A stretch of DNA of 64,000 nt from CAVSJO01 sp963728445 (lineage in GTDB: Bacteria; Gemmatimonadota; Gemmatimonadetes; Longimicrobiales; RSA9): positions 1,426,001-1,490,000 of the forward strand of contig CAVSJO010000006.1 of NCBI GenBank assembly GCA_963728445.1, written 5' to 3'. Each line of letters starts with the position of its first letter. Position 1 is the stretch's first letter. Of the stretch, positions 50,546 to 59,224 are shown piece after piece. The notes below the pieces were generated by a model, which did no database searches, was not told the DNA's origin, and saw nothing but the letters and a program-made list of their open reading frames with translations. The position numbers and the translations under genes are program-made.

Positions 50546-51921
50546 GCGGCGTCTTCCGAGCTCCCGTCGAGGAAGCGGGAACGGCAGCCGACGGAGCAGA
50601 AGGAGTGGCCGTCGTCCCCAATCGCGCCGGGGAGCGGGATGGCGATCCCGCAGTTCGGATCCCGGGCCACGTGCCCGGATACGTCCGCGCCCAGCAGCTC
50701 GCAGGCGAGGGCGAGGTGGTTGAGGAGCAGGCGGGGCAGGAGGAAGAACTCGCGGACGCGCTCGCGGCCCCGTCCGGCGCACGCGACGGCGCTCTCGCGA
50801 TCCGACATGAGCTCCAGGATCGCTTCGGCGCAGGACTCGACGTCGTCGACGAGGATACCGCCATCGCCGTCGCCGATCTGGAGGGGAATTCCGCCTGCGC
50901 GTCCGCCGACCACCGGCGTTCCCTTCCAGAGCGCCTCGGCCACGACGAGCCCGAAGCCCTCCCGGAGCGACTTCTGGACGGCCACGTCGGACAGCCGCTG
51001 AAAGGCGTTCACCTCGATGTTGCCGACGCCCGTGAGGTTCGTGAACACGTGCGTGTCGGGATCGCGGCGGGCCTCCTTCTCGACGATCTCGAAGACTTCC
51101 GAGCCCTCGGGATCGTCGAGTGCCATGGAGCCGACGAGGGCGAGCTGGAGATCCGGCACCTGGCGCCGCGCGATGCGGACGGCCTCGATCACGCCGATGG
51201 GGTCCTTCCACGGATCGAATCGGGCGACCTGGGTGACGAGGGGTCGGTCCGTACGGATGCCGATCCAGCTCAGGACGCGGCGGGCGAGCTCGTCCGGCAG
51301 CGTCAGATTCTTCGGGCTCAGCGGATCGATGGCCGGGGGAACCACTTCCACGCGGTCGACGGGGATGTCCGACGGGACGAACTGGGGAAGTGTGAACACG
51401 GCGGCGTCGTACGGCTCCAGGTACGGCCGGAGGAACTCCCACGCCGCCGGATTGGGGGACGACGTGTCGATGTGGCAGCGCCAGACCCAGCGCGTGTCGC
51501 CGCTCGGCAGCAGCGAGGGCACACCCGCCGGCTGCGGGTCGTGTACGAAGACGAGGTCCCACTCGGAGTCGATGAGCTCCGCATTGCGCCGCGTGGTCTC
51601 CCGATAGCGCTCGAGGTCCATGCGATCGGGCGCGTCGGCGGCCCCCTGCAGGGCGTTGTGCAGGGACTTGGTGACGCGGAAGAACTCCGCGTCCCCGCCC
51701 ATCACCTTCCATTCGGCGTCGATGCCCAGGTCCCGCAGCAGGGGCACCACGGAACCCAGCAGCTCCGAGACGCCTCCGCCGTACGCCGTCGCGTTCAGGT
51801 GCAGGATGCGCGCGCCCCGGAGCGGCTCGGCCACCCGGCGGAGCTGCTCGAGCAGGCGCGGCGGGGCGATTCCTTCGTACGCGTCGAGGGACAGCGGTCC
51901 TCGTTCGATGGTCGGAAGCAT
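50542..51921 (-). CDS. treT: Trehalose synthase TreT-like GT4 glycosyltransferase with YHS-like tail
   Basis: 459 residues. N-terminal LHLNATAYGGGVSELLGS, then VTKSLHNALQG (acceptor site) and, in the donor domain, QVARFDPWKDP and REGFGLVVAEALWKGTPVVGG, matching TreT enzymes, which make trehalose reversibly from NDP-glucose and glucose. The last 40 residues add DPNCGIAIPLPGA...FCSVGCRSRF, a YHS-domain-like metal-binding module that is unusual for this family. Gene start overlaps the UDG-like gene by one base (TGATG) and its stop overlaps galT. It is a second osmolyte gene, apart from the ggp operon. Confidence 0.9.
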   Translation of the reverse strand: MLPTIERGPLSLDAYEGIAPPRLLEQLRRVAEPLRGARILHLNATAYGGGVSELLGSVVPLLRDLGIDAEWKVMGGDAEFFRVTKSLHNALQGAADAPDRMDLERYRETTRRNAELIDSEWDLVFVHDPQPAGVPSLLPSGDTRWVWRCHIDTSSPNPAAWEFLRPYLEPYDAAVFTLPQFVPSDIPVDRVEVVPPAIDPLSPKNLTLPDELARRVLSWIGIRTDRPLVTQVARFDPWKDPIGVIEAVRIARRQVPDLQLALVGSMALDDPEGSEVFEIVEKEARRDPDTHVFTNLTGVGNIEVNAFQRLSDVAVQKSLREGFGLVVAEALWKGTPVVGGRAGGIPLQIGDGDGGILVDDVESCAEAILELMSDRESAVACAGRGRERVREFFLLPRLLLNHLALACELLGADVSGHVARDPNCGIAIPLPGAIGDDGHSFCSVGCRSRFLDGSSEDAA

Positions 51922-52898
51922 CAGACTCCCTTCTCTCTCCAGAGTCGATCCAGCTCGTCGTGTCGCGGACCGACGCGCTCGCGCCAGTCCTCGAGTGCGT
52001 AGACGCCGGCGCCGGCCCCGGGCGTGGCTGGTCGGACCGCCGAAGGCCGGGTCCCGAGCACCTCCCGGGCGGCCCCGCGCAGCGCTGCCTGGGTCTCGCG
52101 CATGCGGGTGTGGAAGGCAGTCTCCGTCCCGGCGTAGGGGCTCATGTTCTGCGCGCTCGGATGGATCAGCCAGAGGACATGGGGCAGGGGGCGGTCCCCC
52201 CATGCGTCGGCCCATGCCTGCAGAAACGCCTCGGTGGGCGGCTCCGGCTCGCTCGGCCACCCGATCGTCTGGCCGCGCTCGACGCCCGCGTTGCGCAGGC
52301 GCGCGAGGCCGGGGAGGCGAACGGGCAGGCCGGGGAGGCGGACGGCGCCGTCGCCCAGCGCGGCCGCCGCGACGCTCGCGCGCAGGGCGACGTTGCCCAG
52401 CGCGACCAGCAGGCGTGGGCCGACGGCGACGATCGTGTCCCGAAGCAGGTGGATGCTCGTCGGATACGTCCCCACCGGCTCCCGCAGCTCCGCAACCTTC
52501 GGCTCGCCCCCGCCGGACGCCGGCAGGTGGTTCATGGCCGCGGTGATGAAGGTGTCGTTACGGGTCAGCCCGATGGAGGCGAGGAGGGCGTCGAGGTTGG
52601 CACCGGCGACGTCACCGCCGAAGGGGATGCGCGTGGCGTGGGCTCCCATTCCGCCGGTGCCGCGGCCGCCGGCGTTGCCCGGGGCGGCGCCGACCCACAG
52701 CACGTCGCTCTGGTGCCAGGGGCCGTTGCGGCGGGACCACACGTACGGACGTGCGACCTCGCCGCCCGCCTCGTCCCGGCAGGGCTCCGAGAGCCACGAA
52801 TCGGCCAGGCACGCCGGGTGGAAGGCGTGTACCTTCCCGTAGATCGCCGCGAAACGAGCCTCTTCGGCCACTTCGCCGCCGCCCCGGTTGTCGGCCAT
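51921..52898 (-). CDS. Uracil-DNA glycosylase superfamily protein
   Basis: 325 residues. The UDG-fold motif A region is LWVGAAPGNAGGRGTGGMG near residue 67, and the His motif lies in LWLIHPSAQNMSPYAG near 248, so the family is supported. It does not have the four-Cys Fe-S set of UDG family 4/5 (only C30 and C40 near the N-terminus). Related proteins excise uracil or alkylated bases, but several UDG-fold members have lost activity. First gene of the operon with treT and galT, an odd pairing of DNA repair and trehalose metabolism. Confidence 0.75.
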   Translation of the reverse strand: MADNRGGGEVAEEARFAAIYGKVHAFHPACLADSWLSEPCRDEAGGEVARPYVWSRRNGPWHQSDVLWVGAAPGNAGGRGTGGMGAHATRIPFGGDVAGANLDALLASIGLTRNDTFITAAMNHLPASGGGEPKVAELREPVGTYPTSIHLLRDTIVAVGPRLLVALGNVALRASVAAAALGDGAVRLPGLPVRLPGLARLRNAGVERGQTIGWPSEPEPPTEAFLQAWADAWGDRPLPHVLWLIHPSAQNMSPYAGTETAFHTRMRETQAALRGAAREVLGTRPSAVRPATPGAGAGVYALEDWRERVGPRHDELDRLWREKGV

Positions 52899-52998
52899 CC
52901 ATCCCCCCGTTCCGATCCGATGCCAGGCCGGAACGACAGGCGCAATCCGACCGGTCGGACCGGTCCGATGCAGATTCCGTGCGGGGAAGGACTGGCCG

Positions 52999-53493
52999 TC
53001 AGTCCTCGTCCTCCCAGCGGGTCGAGCGGCCGGTGACGGAGACGGGGCGGATGCGGATCACGCGAGCATGGGCCAGCTGGGCGACGTCGCTCATCGTGAC
53101 TCTCCGCACCTCCTTCAGCAGATGGCTGCGCAGGGCAAGGAGTGCCGTTACCTTGCCCGGAACGTCCTCGACGAACTCCGCCGTGCCCTCGACCACCACG
53201 GAACGCCAGCGGTGGCCCCCCTCCTTCACCTCCGTGACCGTGAAGCAGGCGGACGAGCACGCTTCGATGGCGCCGATCTTCCGGCCGCTGCTCCCGACGA
53301 TGTAGAGGTCCTCGCCGTTCCAGCCGAAGATCGTCGGGATGGCGTAGGGCCGGCCGCCGTCCACGAGCGCGAGCGTGCCCCACCGGTTGGCCTCGAGGCA
53401 TCGTTTCACGCCCTCGGCGTCCATGGGTCTGGAGGCCTTGAAACGGCTCTGCGGCATCGCTTCCGTCTCCATCCGCTCCTCGATCGTCGACAT
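52999..53493 (-). CDS. Pyridoxamine 5'-phosphate oxidase-like FMN-binding protein
   Basis: 164 residues; split-barrel fold: EANRWGTLALVDGGRPYAIPTIFGWNGEDLYIVGSS, then FTVTEVKEGGHRWRSVVVEGTAEFV. These proteins bind FMN or F420 and are often nitroreductase-like or of unknown activity. GGGGGAG precedes ATG 53493. Separate from the UDG operon by 100 bases. Confidence 0.88.
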   Translation of the reverse strand: MSTIEERMETEAMPQSRFKASRPMDAEGVKRCLEANRWGTLALVDGGRPYAIPTIFGWNGEDLYIVGSSGRKIGAIEACSSACFTVTEVKEGGHRWRSVVVEGTAEFVEDVPGKVTALLALRSHLLKEVRRVTMSDVAQLAHARVIRIRPVSVTGRSTRWEDED

Positions 53494-53710
53494 GCGCTCC
53501 CCCGGTCTGCTTCGCGGCTCCCGTGGCCGCCGTACGAGACCGAAGCTAGGACCTGCCGGAGTACGATTCTGTCGGGTCGGTGCGGAATTCCCGGCGGGGA
53601 AAGAAGTCCGCAGATGTAGGGGATTTCCCCACGAGGGGAGCGGCGGGTCCCGGTTGGCGCAGGTGCGGCCGGGTCCGCATCTTGTCCGTGACCCGAATCG
53701 GGAGACACGC

Positions 53711-54304
53711 ATGATGCGTTCAGGAAGGCCGGCGCTCGTTGGCACGATCACCCTGGTGGGCACGCTGGCACTGCTGGTCCTCGCCTCTCCGCTCAGCGCC
53801 CAGCGCCGCCAGCAGTCCCTGGGGCCGGCGACCGCGCACTTCTACAAGTCGAACGGGTTCGAGCTGCAACTCACGACGGACCTCTTCCAGAGCAGCGAGC
53901 TGCTCTTCGACTACGGCTGGCGCTGGGCGCTGGGGGATCTGCACTGGCTGCCGCGCGTCGGACTCGCCGCGGGGATCGTGACGGGCACGAACTTCCTGGA
54001 CGGGCTGGCGGCGAGCCCCCGGGTCTCCCTGGAGCGGGCGATCGCCCTGCCACTGGCGCTGCGAGGCGGGGGCCACGGTGACCTCACCATCGGCGCGGCC
54101 GCAACGGCGCATGCCACCTGGCGGTTCGCCGGGGACGAGGAGCGCGGGACCTTCTTCGAGCCGGCCGTGCGGGGCATCGTCGGCTATCGTATGGACCGAG
54201 GGGGCGGGGGCGTCACCTTCATCGACTTCCAGGTCGAAGGCCGGGCGGATCACGCCGGGCCGATCCTCTACCTGCGCGTGGGCCAGGACTCGCCTCGGCG
54301 GTAA
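53711..54304 (+). CDS. Exported beta-barrel protein
   Basis: 197 residues. Signal peptide ending LSAQ (residue about 32), then strands (FYKSNGFELQLTTDLFQ, HLTIGAAATAHATWRF, TFIDFQVEGRADHAGPILYLRV) that fit a small outer-membrane or lipid-binding barrel. GGAG lies upstream of ATG 53711. Function unknown; it precedes the Cys/Met-metabolism gene by 40 bases and may be co-transcribed. Confidence 0.8.
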   Translation: MMRSGRPALVGTITLVGTLALLVLASPLSAQRRQQSLGPATAHFYKSNGFELQLTTDLFQSSELLFDYGWRWALGDLHWLPRVGLAAGIVTGTNFLDGLAASPRVSLERAIALPLALRGGGHGDLTIGAAATAHATWRFAGDEERGTFFEPAVRGIVGYRMDRGGGGVTFIDFQVEGRADHAGPILYLRVGQDSPRR

Positions 54305-54344
54305 TGGGCGGGCGCGCGGGGACCCACAGATCGGAGTCCGACGG

Positions 54345-55661
54345 ATGACCGACGGGAAGGACGCGAAGAAGTACCGGAAGCGGCAGATCGGATCGCACCG
54401 GCTGCACCCCGAGTCGCTGATGATGGGCTACGGCTACGATCCGCAGCTCTCGGAAGGCTCGGTGAAGATCCCGATCTTCCAGACCTCGACGTTCGTCTTC
54501 CGGAGCGCGGAGGACGGCAAGGCGTTCTTCGAGCTGGCGTACGGACTTCGCGAGCGGGGCCCGGCGGAGGAGCCGGGCCTCATCTATTCCAGGATCAACA
54601 ATCCCGACCTCGAGGTCCTGGAGGATCGCCTCGCCCTCTGGGACGAGGCGGAGTCGTGCCTCACCTTCTCGAGCGGGATGGCGGCCATCAGCACGACTCT
54701 GCTCAGCTTCCTGCGGCCGGGCGACGTGCTGATCCACAGCGAGCCGATCTACGGCGGCACCGAGTTCCTCGTGCACAACATCCTGCCGCAGTTCGGGGTG
54801 CACCGGATCGGCTTCGCGGCGGGGGAGTCGGGAGCGATCGAGCGCGCCGCCGAGGAGGCGCGGCGCATGCAGGCGACGGGGGAGGCGTCGGGCGTGGTGC
54901 GGATGATCTACCTGGAGACGCCGGCGAATCCGACCAACGCGCTCGTGGACATCGAAGCGTGCCGGCGCGCCGCCGGCGAGCTGGCCCAGGGCGATGACGG
55001 CAGCCGCCCCCTCGTCGCCGTCGACAACACGTTCCTCGGGCCCCTCTGGCAGCATCCGCTCTCCCACGGCGCCGACCTGGTGCTGTACTCACTGACGAAG
55101 TACGTGAGCGGTCACAGCGATCTGATCGCCGGCGCGTGCCTCGGCGCGGAGCAGCACGTGAGCGTCGTACGGGGCATGCGCACGATCCTCGGCACCATGG
55201 CGGATCCGTGGACGGGCTGGCTGCTGATGCGCTCTCTGGAGACGCTGAAGCTCCGCATGACGAGTCAGATGAAGAACGCGCGCTACGTGGCCGAGTTCCT
55301 GGCGGACCACCCGAAGGTCGGGCGCGTCGACTACCTGGGCCTGCTCCCGGAAGACGATCCCCAGCATGCCGTCTATCAGCGCCAGTGTCTGGGCGCCGGC
55401 TCCACCTTCTCCTTCGAGGTGGACGGCGGGGAGGCGGAGGCCTTCCGCGTGCTGAACGCCCTCACGCTCGTCAAGCTGGCGGTAAGCCTGGGCGGCACGG
55501 AGTCGCTGGCTGAACACCCCGCGACGATGACCCATTCCGACGTCCCTCCCGAGTCGCAGCGGCGGATGGGCATCACGGCGGGCATGATCCGCATCTCGGT
55601 CGGCGTCGAGCATCCCGAAGACGTGATCGCCGACCTCCGCCAGGCCCTCGATCGGGTCTGA
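54345..55661 (+). CDS. Cys/Met-metabolism PLP-dependent enzyme (cystathionine gamma-synthase/lyase family)
   Basis: 438 residues. Catalytic Lys in LYSLTKYVSGHSDLI; PLP-binding DNTFLGPLWQHPLSHGADL; SSGMAAISTTLLSFLRPGD near residue 110; LGGTESLAEHPATMTHSDVP near 380; GMIRISVGVEHPEDVIADL at the end. The family includes cystathionine gamma-synthase, beta/gamma-lyases and methionine gamma-lyase; the exact reaction is not decided by motif. Start ATG 54345 has CGGAG upstream. Confidence 0.93.
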   Translation: MTDGKDAKKYRKRQIGSHRLHPESLMMGYGYDPQLSEGSVKIPIFQTSTFVFRSAEDGKAFFELAYGLRERGPAEEPGLIYSRINNPDLEVLEDRLALWDEAESCLTFSSGMAAISTTLLSFLRPGDVLIHSEPIYGGTEFLVHNILPQFGVHRIGFAAGESGAIERAAEEARRMQATGEASGVVRMIYLETPANPTNALVDIEACRRAAGELAQGDDGSRPLVAVDNTFLGPLWQHPLSHGADLVLYSLTKYVSGHSDLIAGACLGAEQHVSVVRGMRTILGTMADPWTGWLLMRSLETLKLRMTSQMKNARYVAEFLADHPKVGRVDYLGLLPEDDPQHAVYQRQCLGAGSTFSFEVDGGEAEAFRVLNALTLVKLAVSLGGTESLAEHPATMTHSDVPPESQRRMGITAGMIRISVGVEHPEDVIADLRQALDRV

Positions 55662-56096
55662 TCCACGGCGCCGGCGTGGCGTCGTCCTTGCAACGTCGCA
55701 GGGTCGTGGGCCGGACCGGTGCGGGCGCTTCGCCGCACCGGCGGCGAGCGCCTCGGAGGCGGTTCTTCCGAGAGCCTCGCATCCCCGAGGAGGACGGTGA
55801 CTCGATGGAAATCTGCGGCTGCTGCTATACCCTCGTCCTGGGCGACCCTGCGGGCGCACGGCTCGTCCCGAGCCGACGCTGCCGATGCGGTCGCCATCAC
55901 CGGCGCGGGGCAGCCGCAAGCGATGCCGCGGATGCGCGCCCGGCCGATCCTGGTCTGCCTGCGCTACGGCATCGGCGACGTGCTGATTCAGAAGCACACC
56001 CTGGACGGCCTCAGGGAGGCGCTGCCGGAGGCTCGGATTCCGGCCCTCGCCGCGCCGCCGGCTGACCCGCTTCCCGGAGACCGGCCAGCCTCCCGC
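55662..56096 (+). pseudogene. Region with a truncated heptosyltransferase-like fragment
   Basis: This 435-base gap has no complete gene. Between about 55923 and 56069 one frame reads RPILVCLRYGIGDVLIQKHTL then GLREALPEARIPALAAPPADPL, a good match to the N-terminus of GT9 heptosyltransferases (RxxxxGD...P..LR...P). Homology then stops and the minus-strand TfoX-like gene begins at 56097. It looks like a relic left when the rest of the gene was lost. The rest of the gap (55662-55922) shows nothing I can recognise. Confidence 0.4.
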
Positions 56097-56426
56097 TCAG
56101 GCGCCGCGCACGCCCCGCAGACCGGCCTCGAGCCACGCGCGCAGCTCCGGCTCGTCGGCCACGGCGGCGGCCTCGACGAGCACCCACGTGCCCATCGGCC
56201 GGTCCCCGCCCGGGGCGAACGGCGTCACCTCCGCCAGCTCCAGCGCCGGCTCGTACTCCTCCGCCCGGAGCTTTACCAGCAGAACGTCCTCGCCAACTGC
56301 CGCGAACATGCGCGACCCGTCCATGAGGCCCCGCATGCTGAACGTGCTGCGATCCCGGTACGGGCCGCCGTGCATGGCCCGCAGCGCGTCCCGGCAGCGC
56401 TGGAGCAGCCCCTCGTCGTAGGACAC
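56097..56426 (-). CDS. TfoX N-terminal domain-like protein
   Basis: 109 residues from GTG 56426. The pattern FSMRGLMDGSRMFAAVGEDVLLVKL resembles TfoX_N (MFGG...lfv...lylK) with MRG in place of MFGG, followed by a helical half. TfoX-related proteins are linked to competence regulation, but this small single-domain type has no assigned role. Follows the previous gene by 13 bases on the same strand. Confidence 0.75.
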   Translation of the reverse strand: MSYDEGLLQRCRDALRAMHGGPYRDRSTFSMRGLMDGSRMFAAVGEDVLLVKLRAEEYEPALELAEVTPFAPGGDRPMGTWVLVEAAAVADEPELRAWLEAGLRGVRGA

Positions 56427-56439
56427 GGACGCAGTGAGG

Positions 56440-56997
56440 TCAGAGGCTGTTCAGCAGGTCGTCGATGGCCTTCTGGACGGCGTCCCGCGCCTGGCCGAGG
56501 AGCAGGTTGCGGAGCATCTCGCCGGCGTCAGCCGCCACGTCCTCGGGGTGATTCCGGTCCTGCGCGTTCCGCACGACGTTGCCGATGGGAAGCAGCGCCA
56601 TCTTGGGCCGGTCCTCGTCGTCGTCGTCGTCGCTCACCGGATCGAAGCTGTCGCCGATCTCCGAAGGCGGCTCAGGCACGCTGGCCTTCCACGGCTCGTC
56701 CGCCTCGTCGCCGTCCGTCCCCTTCACGGCCTCGCCCTCGATGGGCAGGACCAGGCAGACGCGCGCCTCGATGTTCCCGTCGTCGTCCTCGGACGCGGCG
56801 AGGGCGACCATCACCGGCTTCTCCAGCAGCGAGTTGATCGAATCCATCGCCTCGGCGTCGACGACGCTTCGGGCGATCATGTGGTCCGCGTAGAAGTACG
56901 CCAGCCCCACGTTGCCCGCGGGCACGGCCTCGTGCTCTACCGCCCGGGCCTCGATGCTCAGGGGTTCCGGATGCGTCACGACGACGAGATGATCCAA
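56440..56997 (-). CDS. Hypothetical acidic protein
   Basis: 185 residues from TTG 56997 (GGAGG 5-6 bases upstream). N-terminal beta region (DHLVVVTHPEPLSIEARAVEHEAVPAGNVGLAYFYADHM), middle acidic linker (DDDDDEDRPK) and a helical end (EMLRNLLLGQARDAVQKAIDDLLNSL). No family recognised. Divergent from the dipeptidase. Confidence 0.72.
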   Translation of the reverse strand: MDHLVVVTHPEPLSIEARAVEHEAVPAGNVGLAYFYADHMIARSVVDAEAMDSINSLLEKPVMVALAASEDDDGNIEARVCLVLPIEGEAVKGTDGDEADEPWKASVPEPPSEIGDSFDPVSDDDDDEDRPKMALLPIGNVVRNAQDRNHPEDVAADAGEMLRNLLLGQARDAVQKAIDDLLNSL

Positions 56998-57140
56998 TGC
57001 AGCCTCCGTCCGGTGCCTTTTCGTAAGCCTTGGGAGACTACCCCCGGACGTCAAGCACTGTTTCCCGTCCGCCCGCTTGCGGGGAGGCGGTCCGCCCGTA
57101 CTTTGGCCGTGTGCCGACCTCACCCGCCGACGGAGCCGAA

Positions 57141-58391
57141 ATGTCCAGACCCCGCCGCATCCCGACACACCCCATCGCCGCCGCATTTTCGGCCGCCGCT
57201 CTGGCGCTCGCGCCCGTGCCCGGCGTTGCGCAGCAGGCGTGGACGCCGCCGGACTCGGCGGTGATCCGCCGGGCGCGGGCGATCCTGGAGAGCGTGCCTC
57301 TCGTCGACGGGCACAACGACCTGCCGTCCCGGATCCTCGAACGGTTCGACGGCCGTCTGGACGGCGAGGGCGACATCGCTCACGCCCAGCCCGGAGGCAT
57401 GACCGACCTCGCGCGACTGAAGAAGGGCGGCGTCGGCGGCCAGTTCTGGTCCGCCTACGTGACCGTCGATTCGATTCCCGCGGGCGCTGCGCTCCGCCAC
57501 GCGCTGCGGGAGATCGACATGGTGCACCGCATCGCCGACCGCTACCCGCAGCTCGAGTTCGCGCGCACCGCCGGCGACATCCGGCGCATCCACGGACAGG
57601 GTCGGATCGCGTCCCTCATCGGGGTCGAAGGCGGCCACGCCATCGAGAACTCGCTGGCGGCGCTGCGCGACTTCTACCGGCTGGGCGTCCGCTACATGAC
57701 CCTCACGCACGCGAATACGACCGACTGGGCCGATGCCGCGACGGACTACCCGCGCCACGGGGGCCTCACGTCCTTCGGAGAGGACGTGGTGCGGGAGATG
57801 AACCGGCTGGGGATCTTCGTCGACCTGTCCCACGTCGCGCCGTCGACCATGCGTGACGCGCTGCGCGTGTCCCGCGCGCCGGTCCTCTTCTCCCACTCGT
57901 CCGCCCGGGCACTCGTCGATCACCCCCGAAACGTGCCGGACGACGTGCTGCGCATGCTGCCCGCGAACGGCGGCGTGGTGATGGTCACCTTCGTGCCCGA
58001 GTTCGTCAGCGCTCCGCTGCGCCGCTGGTCGCTGCTCCGCGACTCCGTGGCCGAAGCACTGCGGGACCGCGCGTCCGACGCCGCCGGCTACCGCACGGCG
58101 CTGGCCGAATGGGAGCGAACCCATCCGGCACCCCGGGCGACGGTGGGCGACGTCGCGGACCACATCGATCACGTGCGGGACGTGGCCGGGATCGATCACG
58201 TCGGGCTCGGCTCCGACTTCGACGGGATCGGCTCGACCCCGGTCGGACTCGCCGACGTCGGCGACTTCCCGACGCTGCTCGCGGAACTGCTGCGCCGTGG
58301 ATACTCGGAGGAGGACGTCCGCAAGGTCGCCGGTCTGAACCTGCTCCGCGCCATGGAGCGGATGGAAGGCGCCGCGCACCCGGGAGGCTGA
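57141..58391 (+). CDS. Membrane dipeptidase (M19, exported)
   Basis: 416 residues. Signal peptide (FSAAALALAPVPGVAQQ). The M19 metal ligands are DGHNDLP near residue 57 (HxD), GVEGGHAI near 157 (Glu), HVAPSTMRDAL and FSHSSARAL near 230-255 (two His) and GLGSDFDGI near 355 (Asp). The enzyme hydrolyses dipeptides in the periplasm. GGAG lies upstream of ATG 57141. Confidence 0.94.
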   Translation: MSRPRRIPTHPIAAAFSAAALALAPVPGVAQQAWTPPDSAVIRRARAILESVPLVDGHNDLPSRILERFDGRLDGEGDIAHAQPGGMTDLARLKKGGVGGQFWSAYVTVDSIPAGAALRHALREIDMVHRIADRYPQLEFARTAGDIRRIHGQGRIASLIGVEGGHAIENSLAALRDFYRLGVRYMTLTHANTTDWADAATDYPRHGGLTSFGEDVVREMNRLGIFVDLSHVAPSTMRDALRVSRAPVLFSHSSARALVDHPRNVPDDVLRMLPANGGVVMVTFVPEFVSAPLRRWSLLRDSVAEALRDRASDAAGYRTALAEWERTHPAPRATVGDVADHIDHVRDVAGIDHVGLGSDFDGIGSTPVGLADVGDFPTLLAELLRRGYSEEDVRKVAGLNLLRAMERMEGAAHPGG

Positions 58392-58455
58392 GACGGCGCC
58401 GATCGTCCATGGAGAAGCTTCGATTCGCAGGAACTTCAACGACAGGGAGGATGCA

Positions 58456-58788
58456 ATGCTCGTCGTGAGCGCAAATGATCTGCAGGGCCGCACGATTACC
58501 AAGTACCTCGGGATGGTCAGCGGGGAGGCCATCCTGGGTGCGAACATCTTCAAGGACTTCTTCGCGGGGATCCGTGACATCGTCGGTGGCCGATCGGCCG
58601 CCTACGAGCAGGAGTTGAAGCACGCCAAGGAGATCGCTCTCCAGGAGATGGAGGCCGAGGCAGCCGCCCTGGGAGCGAACGCCATCCTGGCCGTGGATCT
58701 GGACTATGAGAGCCTTCAGATCGGGCAGGGCGGGAACATGCTCATGGTGAGCGCCAGCGGGACCGCTGTCGTGGTGGAGGGCATGTAG
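58456..58788 (+). CDS. YbjQ/UPF0145 family protein
   Basis: 110 residues matching the family: LVVSANDLQGRTITKYLGMVSGEAILGANIFKDFFAGIRDIVGGRSAAYEQEL then QEMEAEAAALGANAILAVDLDYESLQ. Members form pentamers and are of unknown, possibly metal-related, function. AGGGAGG precedes the ATG. Follows the dipeptidase by 64 bases. Confidence 0.93.
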   Translation: MLVVSANDLQGRTITKYLGMVSGEAILGANIFKDFFAGIRDIVGGRSAAYEQELKHAKEIALQEMEAEAAALGANAILAVDLDYESLQIGQGGNMLMVSASGTAVVVEGM

Positions 58789-58806
58789 CTCCTCCGGCGC
58801 CACGGG

Positions 58807-58843
58807 AAGCGGCGGCCGCTCCCGTACGGAGCGGCCGCCGCTT
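58807..58843 (+). terminator. Intrinsic-type terminator hairpin
   Basis: Perfect 16-bp stem (58807-58822 with 58828-58843) and 5-base loop, 19 bases after the YbjQ stop, followed by ttcgtctt. Good candidate terminator for the dipeptidase/YbjQ unit. Confidence 0.8.
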
Positions 58844-58910
58844 TCGTCTTCGGCGCGGGCATTACGGGCGGCTGCGTCCAGGCGAGCCGGGTCAGGGCAC
58901 GCCGCGGCTG

Positions 58911-59090
58911 CTACGCCTCCGGCGGATCCGGCCGCTTCGTCCGGCTGACCCCCGTAAGGATTCCCAGACCGATGAGGACGACCGCACCGATGCCGATCCA
59001 CTGTGCCGGCACGCCCACAAGATAAGCAGCCAGCACGAGCCCGATGATCAGCACGACGAAACCGACGAGGTAGATCGCGAACGAGGACAT
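58911..59090 (-). CDS. Small two-helix membrane protein
   Basis: 59 residues: two hydrophobic helices (FAIYLVGFVVLIIGLVLAAYL, IGIGAVVLIGLGILTGV) and a short polar tail ending TKRPDPPEA. GAGAGAGGG lies before the ATG. Downstream of sucA, 134 bases away, on the same strand. Unknown function. Confidence 0.75.
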   Translation of the reverse strand: MSSFAIYLVGFVVLIIGLVLAAYLVGVPAQWIGIGAVVLIGLGILTGVSRTKRPDPPEA

Positions 59091-59224
59091 CCGGCCCTCT
59101 CTCCGTAAGCGGCGGTCCCGGAGGGCCTGGACCCGTTCCGGGCCCGTCCGTCGCCGTGGAGTGCGGAAGACGGGCAAGGGACGTGCCTCAGCCGCTGGGC
59201 GGCCGCGTGCGGCGGAGCCCGGCC

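Noticed and set aside
55805..56065. Cys-rich small protein starting MEICGCCYTL
   Set aside because: Codon use and composition look like chance; the better reading of this stretch is the heptosyltransferase relic in another frame.
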